Positions 25,304 through 34,600 of a stretch of DNA of 64,000 nucleotides are shown here, piece by piece. How positions within the stretch are numbered: position 1 is the stretch's first letter; each line of letters begins with the position of its first letter. The notes beneath the pieces were generated by a model. That model saw only the letters and a program-made list of their open reading frames with translations. It did no database searches and was not told where the DNA came from. Position numbers and translations under genes: made by a program. Location: NCBI RefSeq assembly GCF_900163665.1, contig NZ_FUIA01000016.1:248001-312000 (forward strand), written 5' to 3'. The DNA is from Frigoribacterium sp. JB110 (lineage in GTDB: Bacteria; Actinomycetota; Actinomycetes; Actinomycetales; Microbacteriaceae).

Positions 25304-25599
25304 GTCGTGTCTGATAATTCGTCGGCTACTGCGCTGGGCGCTGTGCTCGGCGCTTCGCGCCTTCGACGCTCAATCGCTCGTCACGAAAATGCGAGCATTC
25401 TCGCTCCTCGCTCAATCGCGTGCACCGGCTCGCGTCGTTCTCGTCGGTCGACGATGGCTCCGCATCGCCTCCCTCCTCGGCCTGGCGATCCAGCACACAT
25501 CGCCCGGGGCCCACGCCGCCCCGAGAGGCTCCGCGCGATGCGAAGCAGCGCGTGGAGGGGCGGTGGGGACTCGCAACGCCGCGAATTATCAGACACTCC
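25304..25599. mobile_element. MITE-like non-coding element, ~296 bp, with CTAG duplications
   Basis: Terminal inverted repeats share the perfect core TGTCTGATAATTCG (left 25308-25321, right complement 25582-25595) with imperfect outer bases. The 4-bp sequence CTAG flanks both sides (25300-25303, 25600-25603), consistent with a target-site duplication. Inside is no credible ORF: the six-frame readings are Arg/Ser-rich GC artefacts. The right CTAG forms the TAG stop codon of the DUF3054 gene. It is most likely a non-autonomous element mobilised by a transposase elsewhere in the genome. Confidence 0.75.
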
Positions 25600-25965
25600 C
25601 TAGCCGTTGCGAGCGCGGCGAGCAGTGCGAACCCCCGCGGCGATGAGGCGCCAGCCCACCAGGAGGGCCAGCAGGGTCAGCGTCGCGACGATGACGAACG
25701 CCATGGCGGTGCCGCCACCCGTCGCGGCGCGCAGCAGCAGGCCGCCGACGACCGTGACGGCCCACACCGGCAGGCCCGTGCGCACCGGCCCCGACGGTGC
25801 CCGCCACGCGAGCGAGACGACCCAGCCGACCACGAGCGCCGCGAGGAACGGCCACGCCACCTCGGCGAGACCGGCGGCCGAGAACCCGCCGTGGTGCTGC
25901 ATCATGCCGACGGCGGCGAAGGCGGCCACGGCGACGGCGTCTCCGACGAACGCGAGAAGCTTCAT
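25600..25965 (-). CDS. DUF3054-family small membrane protein
   Basis: 121 residues with four hydrophobic helices, starting MKLLAFVGDAVAVAAFAAVG; FVGDAVAVAAFAAVGMMQHH and PSGPVRTGLPVWAVTVVGGLLL are typical of DUF3054. The TAG stop lies within the CTAG duplication that flanks the MITE-like element, so the insertion just missed or exactly preserved the C-terminus. Function unknown. Confidence 0.85.
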   Translation of the reverse strand: MKLLAFVGDAVAVAAFAAVGMMQHHGGFSAAGLAEVAWPFLAALVVGWVVSLAWRAPSGPVRTGLPVWAVTVVGGLLLRAATGGGTAMAFVIVATLTLLALLVGWRLIAAGVRTARRARNG

Positions 25966-26017
25966 GCTCCGAGCGTAGGAGACGAGCTCTGATCATCCGG
26001 ACCATACACTGGGGCAG

Positions 26018-26647
26018 GTGACGGCGAAGCGACTCCATCTCGTGCGGCACGGCGAGGTGCACAACCCCGACCGGGTCCTGTACGAACGGATCCCCGGCTA
26101 CGGGCTCAGCGACGACGGGCGCCGGATGGCTCAGGCCGCCGCTGACCACGTCGCCGGTCTCGGCCGGGAGGTGACCGCACTGGTGCGCTCGCCGCTGCAG
26201 CGCACCGCGGAGTCCGCCGAGCCCTTCGAGCGTGCGTTCGGCCTCACGGCGACACCGGATGAGCGGGTCATCGAGCCGTGGAACGCCTTCGCCGGCAAGG
26301 TCATGCGCACCGCAGTGCTCAACCCGCTCAACTGGCCCAAGCTCATCCGGCCGTCCGTGCCCAGCTGGGGTGAGCCGTACCGGCAGATCGCCGAGCGGAT
26401 GCGCGAGGCGCTCGACGATCTGTGGCTGAACACGCCGGACGGCGATGCCGTGATCGTCTCGCACCAGGCGCCGATCTGGATCACTCATCTCGCCACCGCA
26501 GGCGAGAAGCTGCCGCACGACCCGCGCACCCGCCGGTGCGCGCTGTCGAGCGTGACGTCGTTCGAGCGCGGCCGCAGGACCTGGCACGAGGTCGACTACG
26601 CCGAGCCCGCAGCCACCAGCGGCGCCGTCGACGTGGGCGCGGTCTGA
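26018..26647 (+). CDS. Histidine phosphatase (phosphoglycerate-mutase-like) protein
   Basis: 209 residues. RHG motif LHLVRHGEVHN near the N-terminus contains the phospho-acceptor His, ALVRSPLQRTAESAEPFE the conserved Arg, and VSHQAPIWI the second catalytic His. The GTG at 26018 follows -10-like TACACT by 7 nt. It precedes the cytochrome c biogenesis cluster, a gene order common in actinobacteria, though its substrate there is unknown. Confidence 0.9.
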   Translation: MTAKRLHLVRHGEVHNPDRVLYERIPGYGLSDDGRRMAQAAADHVAGLGREVTALVRSPLQRTAESAEPFERAFGLTATPDERVIEPWNAFAGKVMRTAVLNPLNWPKLIRPSVPSWGEPYRQIAERMREALDDLWLNTPDGDAVIVSHQAPIWITHLATAGEKLPHDPRTRRCALSSVTSFERGRRTWHEVDYAEPAATSGAVDVGAV

Positions 26648-26843
26648 CTGACCTTCCGCGGCCCGAGTCCTTCACCGCGCGTCCGGCGACACGATCGCCG
26701 TCGATCAGGCACGCTCCGCCCGCGCATGCGCGCAGCATCCCGGGCGCGCAGCATCCTCGCCGGTCCGGATGAGCGCTGTGCATCGACGAGCGGACTCACC
26801 GGGCACCCAGGTCGCACCGAACCTGCACTCGTAGGATGGCGGC

Positions 26844-27443
26844 GTGACTCGTCGCCCCCGGATTGCCGCCGTCGCGGCTGTGCTCGTCGCCGGCACCGTA
26901 CTCGCCGGGTGCTCCTCGGACCCGGTCGCCGATCAGTACCTCAGCGGCGAGAACAAGGGGTACATCGCCAGCGACTTCCGCGTCGAGGAGATCCCGAGCG
27001 ACCAGCGCGGTGAGCGGGTCGAGTGGGAGGGCGAGACCGAGCACGGCGATGAGCTTTCCAGTGCGGATACCGCCGGAGACGTCACTGTCGTCAACTTCTG
27101 GTACGCCGAGTGCGGGCCGTGCATCGCGGAGGCACCGGATCTCGAACAGGTCTGGCAGGACTACCAGGACGAAGACGTGCAGTTCGTCGGCGTCAACACC
27201 TACAACCAGGCGGCGACGGCCGCGAGCTTCGCGCGCGACAACGACGTCAGCTACCCGAGCATCATCGACGTGAACACCGGCGCGGTGAAGCTCGCCTTCG
27301 CAGCCGAGACGCCGATCCAGGCGACCCCCACGACGCTGGTCCTCGACCGGGAGGGCCGCATCGCCGCGCGCATCATCGGCCAGCTGAACGGTCCGAGCGT
27401 GCTCTCGACCCTCGTCGGCGACGCCCTCGAAGAGCGGTCGTAA
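26844..27443 (+). CDS. TlpA/ResA-type lipoprotein thioredoxin (cytochrome c maturation)
   Basis: 199 residues. The signal peptide has lipobox VLAGC (Cys23). The thioredoxin-like AhpC/TSA domain has the redox motif CGPC at residues 90-93 (VNFWYAECGPCIAEAPDL) and cis-Pro in IQATPTTLVLDREG. It reduces apocytochrome c cysteines outside the membrane in System II maturation, receiving electrons from CcdA encoded next. Leaderless-type -10 TAGGAT at 26832-26837, 6 nt before GTG. Confidence 0.9.
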   Translation: MTRRPRIAAVAAVLVAGTVLAGCSSDPVADQYLSGENKGYIASDFRVEEIPSDQRGERVEWEGETEHGDELSSADTAGDVTVVNFWYAECGPCIAEAPDLEQVWQDYQDEDVQFVGVNTYNQAATAASFARDNDVSYPSIIDVNTGAVKLAFAAETPIQATPTTLVLDREGRIAARIIGQLNGPSVLSTLVGDALEERS

Positions 27444-27471
27444 TGCACCGATCCGGATCGGAGGCCGCCTG

Positions 27472-28257
27472 ATGGACGCGGGAGCACTCGTCTTCGACGG
27501 CGCGCTGTGGCTGGCGCTGCCCGTCGCGCTGCTGGCCGGAGTGCTGTCGTTCCTCTCGCCGTGCATCCTGCCGCTCGTCCCCGGCTACCTCGGCTTCATC
27601 GCCGGCACCGTCGCGCCGAAGAACCAGGTCTCGGTGCTGCCCAGCGACGGTGCCACCGATGCCCCATCACGGGGTCGGTTGGTCGGCGGGGTGCTGCTGT
27701 TCATCGCCGGCTTCACGCTCGTGTTCGTCACGGTGATCGTGCTCGGCGGAGTGGCCGGCGGTGCCATGAGCCAGTTCAACCTGCAGTACGGCGACCTCGT
27801 CACGCGCATCCTCGGCGTCGTCGTGATCGCACTCGGACTGGTGTTCCTCGGTCTGTTCGGCTTCGCACAGCGGATCGCACGGCCGCAGATCAAGGGCAAC
27901 ATCGGCCTCGTCGGTGCCCCGCTGCTCGGCATCGCGCTCGGCCTCGGCTGGGCCCCCTGCATCGGTCCGACGCTCGCGGCGATCTTCGCTGTCGCCTACA
28001 ACACCGAAGACGGCCTGCGTGCCGGGCTGCTCGGCCTGGTCTACTCGCTCGGCCTCGGCATTCCGTTCGTGCTGCTCGCCCTCGGCTTCGGGTGGGCGTC
28101 GCGATCTGTCGGCTTCCTCCGCCGCCACGTGCGAGCGATCAACATCATCGGCGGCGCGCTCCTCGTCGCGCTCGGCGTACTGATGGTCAGCGGCGTGTGG
28201 ACCATGCTCATGCTCCACCTGCAGGGGGTGTTCGCCAGTGTCCCGACCATCCTCTGA
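27472..28257 (+). CDS. ccdA: CcdA thiol-disulfide electron transporter
   Basis: 261 residues with six to seven helices; conserved Cys in FLSPCILPLVPGYLGF and the second in GWAPCIGPTLAA are the redox pair that carries electrons across the membrane. A GGAGG ribosome site precedes ATG 27472. It lies between the TlpA-like gene and resB and overlaps resB by 20 bp, consistent with one operon. Confidence 0.92.
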   Translation: MDAGALVFDGALWLALPVALLAGVLSFLSPCILPLVPGYLGFIAGTVAPKNQVSVLPSDGATDAPSRGRLVGGVLLFIAGFTLVFVTVIVLGGVAGGAMSQFNLQYGDLVTRILGVVVIALGLVFLGLFGFAQRIARPQIKGNIGLVGAPLLGIALGLGWAPCIGPTLAAIFAVAYNTEDGLRAGLLGLVYSLGLGIPFVLLALGFGWASRSVGFLRRHVRAINIIGGALLVALGVLMVSGVWTMLMLHLQGVFASVPTIL

Positions 28258-30163
28258 CGACCCGGAGCAGACCGACGGGATGCGCCGGAACGCGGATGCC
28301 CCTGACGAGTCGAAGATGAACCCGGACTCGTCCGACCCCCGTCGCCCCAGCGACCATTTCGAATCTGCCGAGCCATCGGCATCCGGTGCCTCTGCGGCAT
28401 CCGGAGCCGTGTCTCCCGCACTGGGCGTCGTCGGCTGGGCGCGCTGGGCGTGGCGCCAGCTCACCAGCATGCGCACGGCGCTGGTGCTGCTGCTCCTGCT
28501 CGCGGTCGCGGCCGTGCCCGGTTCGCTGTTCCCGCAGCGCTCAGCCGATCCGAACGGCGTCACGCAGTACCAGAGCGACCATCCGGACATCTTCGGGTTC
28601 CTCGACGACATCTCGATGTTCGACGTGTATCACTCTCCGTGGTTCTCGGCGATCTACATTCTGCTGTTCGTGTCTCTGATCGGCTGCATCCTGCCGCGCA
28701 CGAAGCACCACCTGAAGGCACTGCGCTCGCGCCCACCGCGCACACCGGCGCGGCTCGGCAGGCTGGCCGACTTCCGCTCGGAGACGGTCGATGTCGACGC
28801 CGACGAAGCGATCGACGCAGCGGCGAAGCAGCTGCGCGGCGCCGGCTACCGCATCGAGCGCTACGACTCCCCGGCCCGCGGCAGGCGCCCCGCGACCAGG
28901 AGCGTATCGGCCGAGCGAGGCTACCTGCGCGAGACAGGCAACCTGCTCTTCCACGCGGCCCTTGTCGGTGTGCTCGTCGCCGTCGGCGTCGGCGGAGCGT
29001 ACAAATACACGGGACAGCGCGTCGTCGTCGAGGGCACGACCTTCGTCAACACGCTGCTCGACTACTCGTCGATGAACCGAGGACAGGCCGTCGCGGAGGA
29101 CGCGCTCGAGCCGTACGCCATGACGCTCGACAGGTTCGACGTCACCTACCAGCCTCCCGGCAGCAACGCGATGAGCCAGGCGGGCGACTTCGCGGCCAAC
29201 GTCACGATCCGGCGCCCAGGCGGGGACGAGACATCCGGGGTCGTGAAGGTGAACAGCCCGCTGACGATCGGCGGCGACAGCATCTATCTGCTGGGCAACG
29301 GCTACGCCCCCACGATCACGATCCGCGACGCCGACGACGAGATCATCTACCACGATTCCGTGGCCTTCCTCCCGTCGGGCGATGCGCAGATGACGTCGCA
29401 GGGAGTGGTGAAGGTCGCAGACGGCCTGCCGGAGCAGCTGGGCCTCGTGGGCTTCTTCTATCCCACCGTCGCAGAGCTGGAGACGGGCGCATACGCCTCG
29501 CAGTACGGTGACCTGGTCAACCCGCTGCTCACTCTCGACGTGTACGCAGGCGATCTCGGCATCGACGACGGCACGCCGCGCAACGTGTACGCGCTCGATC
29601 CGACCGGGATGGACCAGCTCACCGGCGGCGACACCGGCGTGGAATCGATTGAGCTCGCGCCGGGAGAATCGGCCGAGCTGCCTGACGGTATGGGCTCCAT
29701 CACGTTCGAGGATGAGACACCGGAAGGTGCTGACTCCGCGCAGGGTTCGACCGAGTCGGTCAAGAGGTTCGCATCGCTGCAGGTGCATCATGACTCCTCA
29801 GCTGTGTGGGTGCTCGTCTTCGCGATGCTTGCAGTGCTCGGGCTGCTCGTCGCGCTGTTCGTGCCGCGGCGGCGGATGTGGGTCAAGGCCGTCGAGACGG
29901 AATCCGGCGTCGAACTGGAGTACGCCGGCCTCGCCCGCGGCGAGGACCCGACGCTCGCCGCCGCAGTCGATCAACTGGCGGAGAAGCACCTCGCCGGTCT
30001 CGGCGTCGCACCGGAGGATCCGGATGCGGTGGTCGAGCCGGAAGAGCCGGATGACACGCACGATGCAGGCGGCCCTGCGGCATTCGATGGAGCGGGCGCC
30101 GCGGATGGGACGAGCGCTTCGGCGACTCCTCCGCGACCGGCGTCGGAAACACGGGAAACCTGA
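28238..30163 (+). CDS. resB: ResB/Ccs1 cytochrome c biogenesis protein
   Basis: 641 residues. An N-terminal acidic/Ala-rich cytosolic stretch is followed by helices at about 85-105 (TSMRTALVLLLLLAVAAVPG), 145-165, 245-265, a large extracellular domain and a final helix near 525-545 (VWVLVFAMLAVLGLLVALFV). GSLFPQRSADPNGV and ETGNLLFHAALVGVLVAVG are ResB signatures. With CcsB it forms the heme-export/ligation complex of System II. The start is GTG 28238 inside ccdA; ATG 28280 is an alternative. The C-terminal ~90 residues are Glu/Asp/Pro-rich. Confidence 0.92.
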   Translation: MSRPSSDDPEQTDGMRRNADAPDESKMNPDSSDPRRPSDHFESAEPSASGASAASGAVSPALGVVGWARWAWRQLTSMRTALVLLLLLAVAAVPGSLFPQRSADPNGVTQYQSDHPDIFGFLDDISMFDVYHSPWFSAIYILLFVSLIGCILPRTKHHLKALRSRPPRTPARLGRLADFRSETVDVDADEAIDAAAKQLRGAGYRIERYDSPARGRRPATRSVSAERGYLRETGNLLFHAALVGVLVAVGVGGAYKYTGQRVVVEGTTFVNTLLDYSSMNRGQAVAEDALEPYAMTLDRFDVTYQPPGSNAMSQAGDFAANVTIRRPGGDETSGVVKVNSPLTIGGDSIYLLGNGYAPTITIRDADDEIIYHDSVAFLPSGDAQMTSQGVVKVADGLPEQLGLVGFFYPTVAELETGAYASQYGDLVNPLLTLDVYAGDLGIDDGTPRNVYALDPTGMDQLTGGDTGVESIELAPGESAELPDGMGSITFEDETPEGADSAQGSTESVKRFASLQVHHDSSAVWVLVFAMLAVLGLLVALFVPRRRMWVKAVETESGVELEYAGLARGEDPTLAAAVDQLAEKHLAGLGVAPEDPDAVVEPEEPDDTHDAGGPAAFDGAGAADGTSASATPPRPASETRET

Positions 30164-30286
30164 GCTTTTCGCCCGTGACGGCTGGGGGCAGGCGGCCGTG
30201 TCGATCGTCGACGTCTCGCCCGTCCAGCCGAGCAGGTGGCATTCCTCCCTGCCAGGACGCAGGTGCCGAAGCGTAGGCTTCTGCAC

Positions 30287-31312
30287 ATGCCCGACGTCGT
30301 CTCCCTCGACACATACTCCGTGATTCTCGTGTGGACCGCGATCGCGATCTACACGCTCGCGTTCATCGTCTATGCGGTCGACCTCTCGAGGCGATCGCAG
30401 GAATCGATCGAGCAGCACGACGCGGCAGAGTCGCGTCAGCGCGAGAAGGTGGGCGCGCTGAACGCCGCCTCGGCGTCTCCCGTCGGCGTCGACTCGCGCG
30501 CGGCCGACTCGAGCGCGGCTCCCATCGGTGCGGCGAAGGCCCCGCGCCGAGTGTTCAGCCGCATCGGAACAGCCCTCACCGTGCTGGGCTTCCTCATGCA
30601 CCTCGGCGGGACGCTGCTGCGCGGCATCGCCGCCGAGCGGGTGCCGTGGGCGAACATGTGGGAGTTCGCCATGACGGGCACCCTCCTGATCATGGCGGTG
30701 TACCTCGGCGTGCAGTTCTGGAAGGACCTGCGCTTCCTCGGCACGTTCATGACGGGGCTCGTGGTCGTCCTGCTCGGGGCATCGTCGACCTTCTACGTGG
30801 CGATCGTGCCTCTGATGGACCCGCTGAAGTCGGTGTGGCTCGTCATCCACGTGTTCGTGGCGTCGCTCAGCACAGCGTTCCTCGCACTCGCCTTCGGCCT
30901 CAGTGTGATGCAGCTGCTGCAGGCCCGCCGCGAACGGCTGGCGGTCGTCGCGGCGGAGAACGGCGGCGGACCCAAGCGCAGCTTCCTGCGCACGCTGCCG
31001 TCGGCCGAAGCGCTCGAGGGACTCGCGTACCGCCTTGCGATCATCGGCTTCATCCTGTGGACATTCACTCTCATCGCCGGAGCGATCTGGGCGCAGGACG
31101 CGTGGGGCCGCTACTGGGGCTTCGACGTGAAGGAAGTGTGGACCTTCATCATCTGGGTGCTCTACGCCGGCTACATCCATGCTCGCGCGACCCGCGGCTG
31201 GCGCGGCACCCGCTCCGCCTGGCTCGCGATCGTGGGCTTCGTCGCCGTGATCTTCAACTTCACGATCGTGAACATGTACTTCGACGGACTCCACGCCTAC
31301 TCGGGATTGTAG
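30287..31312 (+). CDS. ccsB: CcsB/CcsA heme-handling cytochrome c biogenesis protein
   Basis: 341 residues with eight helices. The Trp-rich heme motif WGRYWGFDVKEVWTFI and conserved His (FLMHLGGT; LVIHVFVASLS) define the CcsA/CcsB family. A -10-like TAGGCT at 30274-30279 is 7 nt before ATG 30287, so it may have its own leaderless promoter despite following resB. Partner of ResB in heme attachment. Confidence 0.93.
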   Translation: MPDVVSLDTYSVILVWTAIAIYTLAFIVYAVDLSRRSQESIEQHDAAESRQREKVGALNAASASPVGVDSRAADSSAAPIGAAKAPRRVFSRIGTALTVLGFLMHLGGTLLRGIAAERVPWANMWEFAMTGTLLIMAVYLGVQFWKDLRFLGTFMTGLVVVLLGASSTFYVAIVPLMDPLKSVWLVIHVFVASLSTAFLALAFGLSVMQLLQARRERLAVVAAENGGGPKRSFLRTLPSAEALEGLAYRLAIIGFILWTFTLIAGAIWAQDAWGRYWGFDVKEVWTFIIWVLYAGYIHARATRGWRGTRSAWLAIVGFVAVIFNFTIVNMYFDGLHAYSGL

Positions 31313-31649
31313 AAACGCGTGCGCTCACCCGCGGAATTCAGGAAGATCCGCGTCTTCTCTGATGCCCGCGGGTGGAGCAGTCCTGGCTTCTGCGTGACCT
31401 CCTAGTCCTCGTGCGCGGTTCCGGATGTCCGGATGCTGCGGGTGCCGCATCACGGATGCTGAAGGTGCCGATTCGAGGGAAGCGGGGGTTCCATCGTGGG
31501 TGAGATTCTGGCATGGTAATTTGTGACAGCGCTGTCACACTCCGTTCACCGGGTGTTCTCATGAAGGTCGTGTGGGGTCCCTAGGTTCGAGGTTCTGGCA
31601 GTCGTCTGCCCTGACGCCCGTTTCGCCCCGACCCCTCGGAGACTTCCCT
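31313..31649. promoter_or_regulatory. 337-bp upstream region of the GH92 gene
   Basis: Between ccsB and the GH92 start codon I see no gene. It contains the perfect palindrome at 31523-31538 and a GGAGA ribosome site at 31637. The in-frame start at 31572 would add 26 residues before the signal peptide and is disfavoured. Confidence 0.6.
31523..31538. promoter_or_regulatory. LacI-family-type operator, perfect 16-bp palindrome
   Basis: GTGACAGCGCTGTCAC is a perfect palindrome with the central CG and TGNNANCGNTNNCA-like layout typical of LacI/GalR-family sites. It lies 112 bp upstream of the GH92 start codon. No LacI regulator is encoded in this window; the regulator should be elsewhere. Carbohydrate-inducible control is inferred. 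Confidence 0.7.
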
Positions 31650-34600
31650 ATGCCTTCCCCTGAACCCGTGCGGCGCCGCGGCCGCATCGCTGTGGCCGCC
31701 GGTGTGATCGGCGCGCTCGCCGCCGCATCCGTCGTCACCACCGCCCCCGCTGCGATCGCCGCAGAGGACTCGTCGCTGTCGGCCTTCGATGCCGTCGACC
31801 AGTTCATCGGAACCGGGATGGATGAGAGCAACAACTCTCGTGGCAACGATCACTACGGCAACACCTTCCCAGGGGCGACCGTGCCGTTCGGCATGGTGCA
31901 GTCGAGCCCGACGACCTACCAGTCGGACAACGGCGAGCAGTTCGGCGGCTACAAGTACGAGGCGGACGAGATCCGCGGCTTCGGCATGACGCGCCTGTCG
32001 GGAACCGGCTGCCGCTCGAACTTCGGCGGCTTCGACTTCCCCGTCATCCCGTTCTCGGGCGAGCTCGCCGACGACTCGCTTCCCAGCAATCCGGCGACCG
32101 ACATCTCCGAGTACTTCCTGCCGTTCGCACACGACGACGAGACCGCAGAGCCCGGCTACTATTCCGTCGCGCTCGACTCCGGCGTCGAAGCCGAGCTGAC
32201 GAGCACGACCCGCACGGCAGTGAGCCGCTACTCGTTCGACGCCGACGCAACCCTGCTCTTCGAAGCCGGGGGATCCAACAACGAAGTCCACGCATCCGAT
32301 ATCGCCTTCGACCCCGACACAGGAGAACTGAGCGGAACGGTCAGCGCGAACATCGTCTGCAACGGCGGCGGGCAGTACACCGCGCACTTCTCCGCTACGT
32401 TCGATCAGCCCGTCGAGTCCTACGGCGTCTGGACGCCGGATGGGCTGGAGTCGGGCGGAACCTCGGCCGATGCCGCTTCGAAGCACGGAGCGGGCGCCTG
32501 GGTGAGCTTCGCCGACGGTGCCGACGTGACGGCGAAGATCGGTCTCAGCTACGTCTCGGTCGACGGTGCCAGGGCGAACGCAGAGGCGGAGACCGCCGAC
32601 CTCACCTTCGACGAGGTGCGCTCCGACGCGGCGTCGACATGGCAGGAAGCACTCACCACGATCGATGCGACCGGCGGCAGTGACGACGATCGCATCACCT
32701 TCTACACCGCGCTGTACCACGCGCTGCTGCACCCGAACACGTTCCAGGACGTCGACGGAACCTACATCGGCTATGACGGCGAGAGCCACACAGTCGAGGA
32801 AGGCCGCGACTTCTATGTGAACTTCTCCGGCTGGGACACCTACCGCGGGCAGTCGCAGCTCGTGGCGATGGTGTACCCGGATCGCGCCAGCGACATAAAC
32901 CAGTCGATCGTCGACATGGTCGAGCAGTCGGGGCAGTGGACCAGCTGGCCGAGCTACAACCAGGTGCAGACGAAGATGAGCGGCGATTCGCTGCAGAACA
33001 TCGTCGCGGCGACCGACGACTTCGGTGCCACCGACTACGACCGCGAGACCGCGCTGGCCACGATGGTCGAGACGCAGACTCTGCCGATGACGGACTCCGC
33101 CCGTTCCGACGGTGTGATGTACGGCATCCACGGCTGGGTCGACGGCGACAGGCAGGGCGCGGCGACCTCGCGCACCCTGGAGTACGCGACCAACGACTTC
33201 GCCATCGCGCAGCTGGCGCAGCGCCTCGGCGACGATGCGGCGTACGAGACGTTCTCGACGCGTTCGCAGAACTGGAAGAACGTCTTCAACTACGCTCGCG
33301 AGCACATCGACGCCCGCAACCGCAACGGCTTCCTGAACACCTCGCTCACCACGCAGGGGGCGCAGTTCGAGCAGTCCACCGGGCTGCAGTACGGCTTCAA
33401 CGTGTCGCACAACATGGCGGCGCTGATCGAAGCCCGCGGCGGAACCGAGGCGGCCACCGCCGACCTCGACGCGCTGCTCGTCGACCTCGACGGCGGCGCC
33501 TTCAGCGACACCGCCTACCTCGCCAACCAGCCCAGCTTCGGCCTGCCGTGGGTCTACAACTGGCTGCAGGCCCCGCACAAGACGACCGACACCCTCTATC
33601 GCGCTGCCGACGAACTGTTCCACACCGACCCCGACGGTCTGTACGGCAACGATGACCTCGGCTCGATGAGCGCCTGGTATGTGTGGGCGAACCTCGGCAT
33701 CATGCCGGCCATCTGGGGCACGGCCGATCTCGTCGTGTCCGCACCCATGTTCGAGCACATCGAGATCTCGCCCATCGGCGCCGAGCGCACGATCACCATC
33801 GACGCACCGGGCGCCGGCGAGGACCGCAAGTACACCACCGCACTCTCGGTGAACGGAACCCCGCAGACCGCATCGTGGCTCTCGCCCGAGTTCGTCCGCT
33901 CCGGCGGCACGCTCGATTTCACGATGAGCGCAGAACCCGGATCGTGGGGCACCGACGCGGACGACGTGCCGCCGTCGTATCCGGCAGGAACCGACAGCCC
34001 CAACTCGGTCGGGATCACCGACGACGGAGCCGTCAACATGGGCGGCCTCGACGCGGGAGGCATCGGCCTGTCGCGTCAGGACCTCGAGGACGCGGGCGTC
34101 ACCGGCGGCACCCAGCTGCCGATGGGGGAGACCGGGGTCAGCTTCACCTGGCCGGACACGGCCGCAGGCGAGGTCGACCACTGGATCCCCAGCGGCCAGG
34201 TCCTCGAGTTCGGCGACATCGAGGCATCCGGAGTGTCCTTCCTCGGCCTCGCAACGAACGGGCCCTCCCGCGGCACGGCGTCGGTGACGTACGCCGACGG
34301 CTCGACTCAGGACGTCGACGTCCGCTTCACCGACTGGACGTCCGGCAGCATCGAGCCGGGCAACATCCGGATGATCGATCTCACGAAGCGCAACAAACTC
34401 GACGGCGGCCACGACACCGCGGCGCCGACGCTGTACGGCACGGCCGTCGTGCCGCTCGACGAGAGCAAGAAGGTGCGCAGCGTCACCCTGCCGACAGAGG
34501 TCTCCCGCGGCATCATGCACGTCTTCGACGTCGCGCTGCAGCCGATCGCCGATGATGACGAGCCGACGGAGCCGGAGCTGCCGACCAGGCCGGACCCGAT

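Noticed and set aside
25321..25580. Short ORFs inside the MITE-like element
   Set aside because: Several overlapping frames with Arg/Ser bias, no ribosome sites, no recognisable domains.
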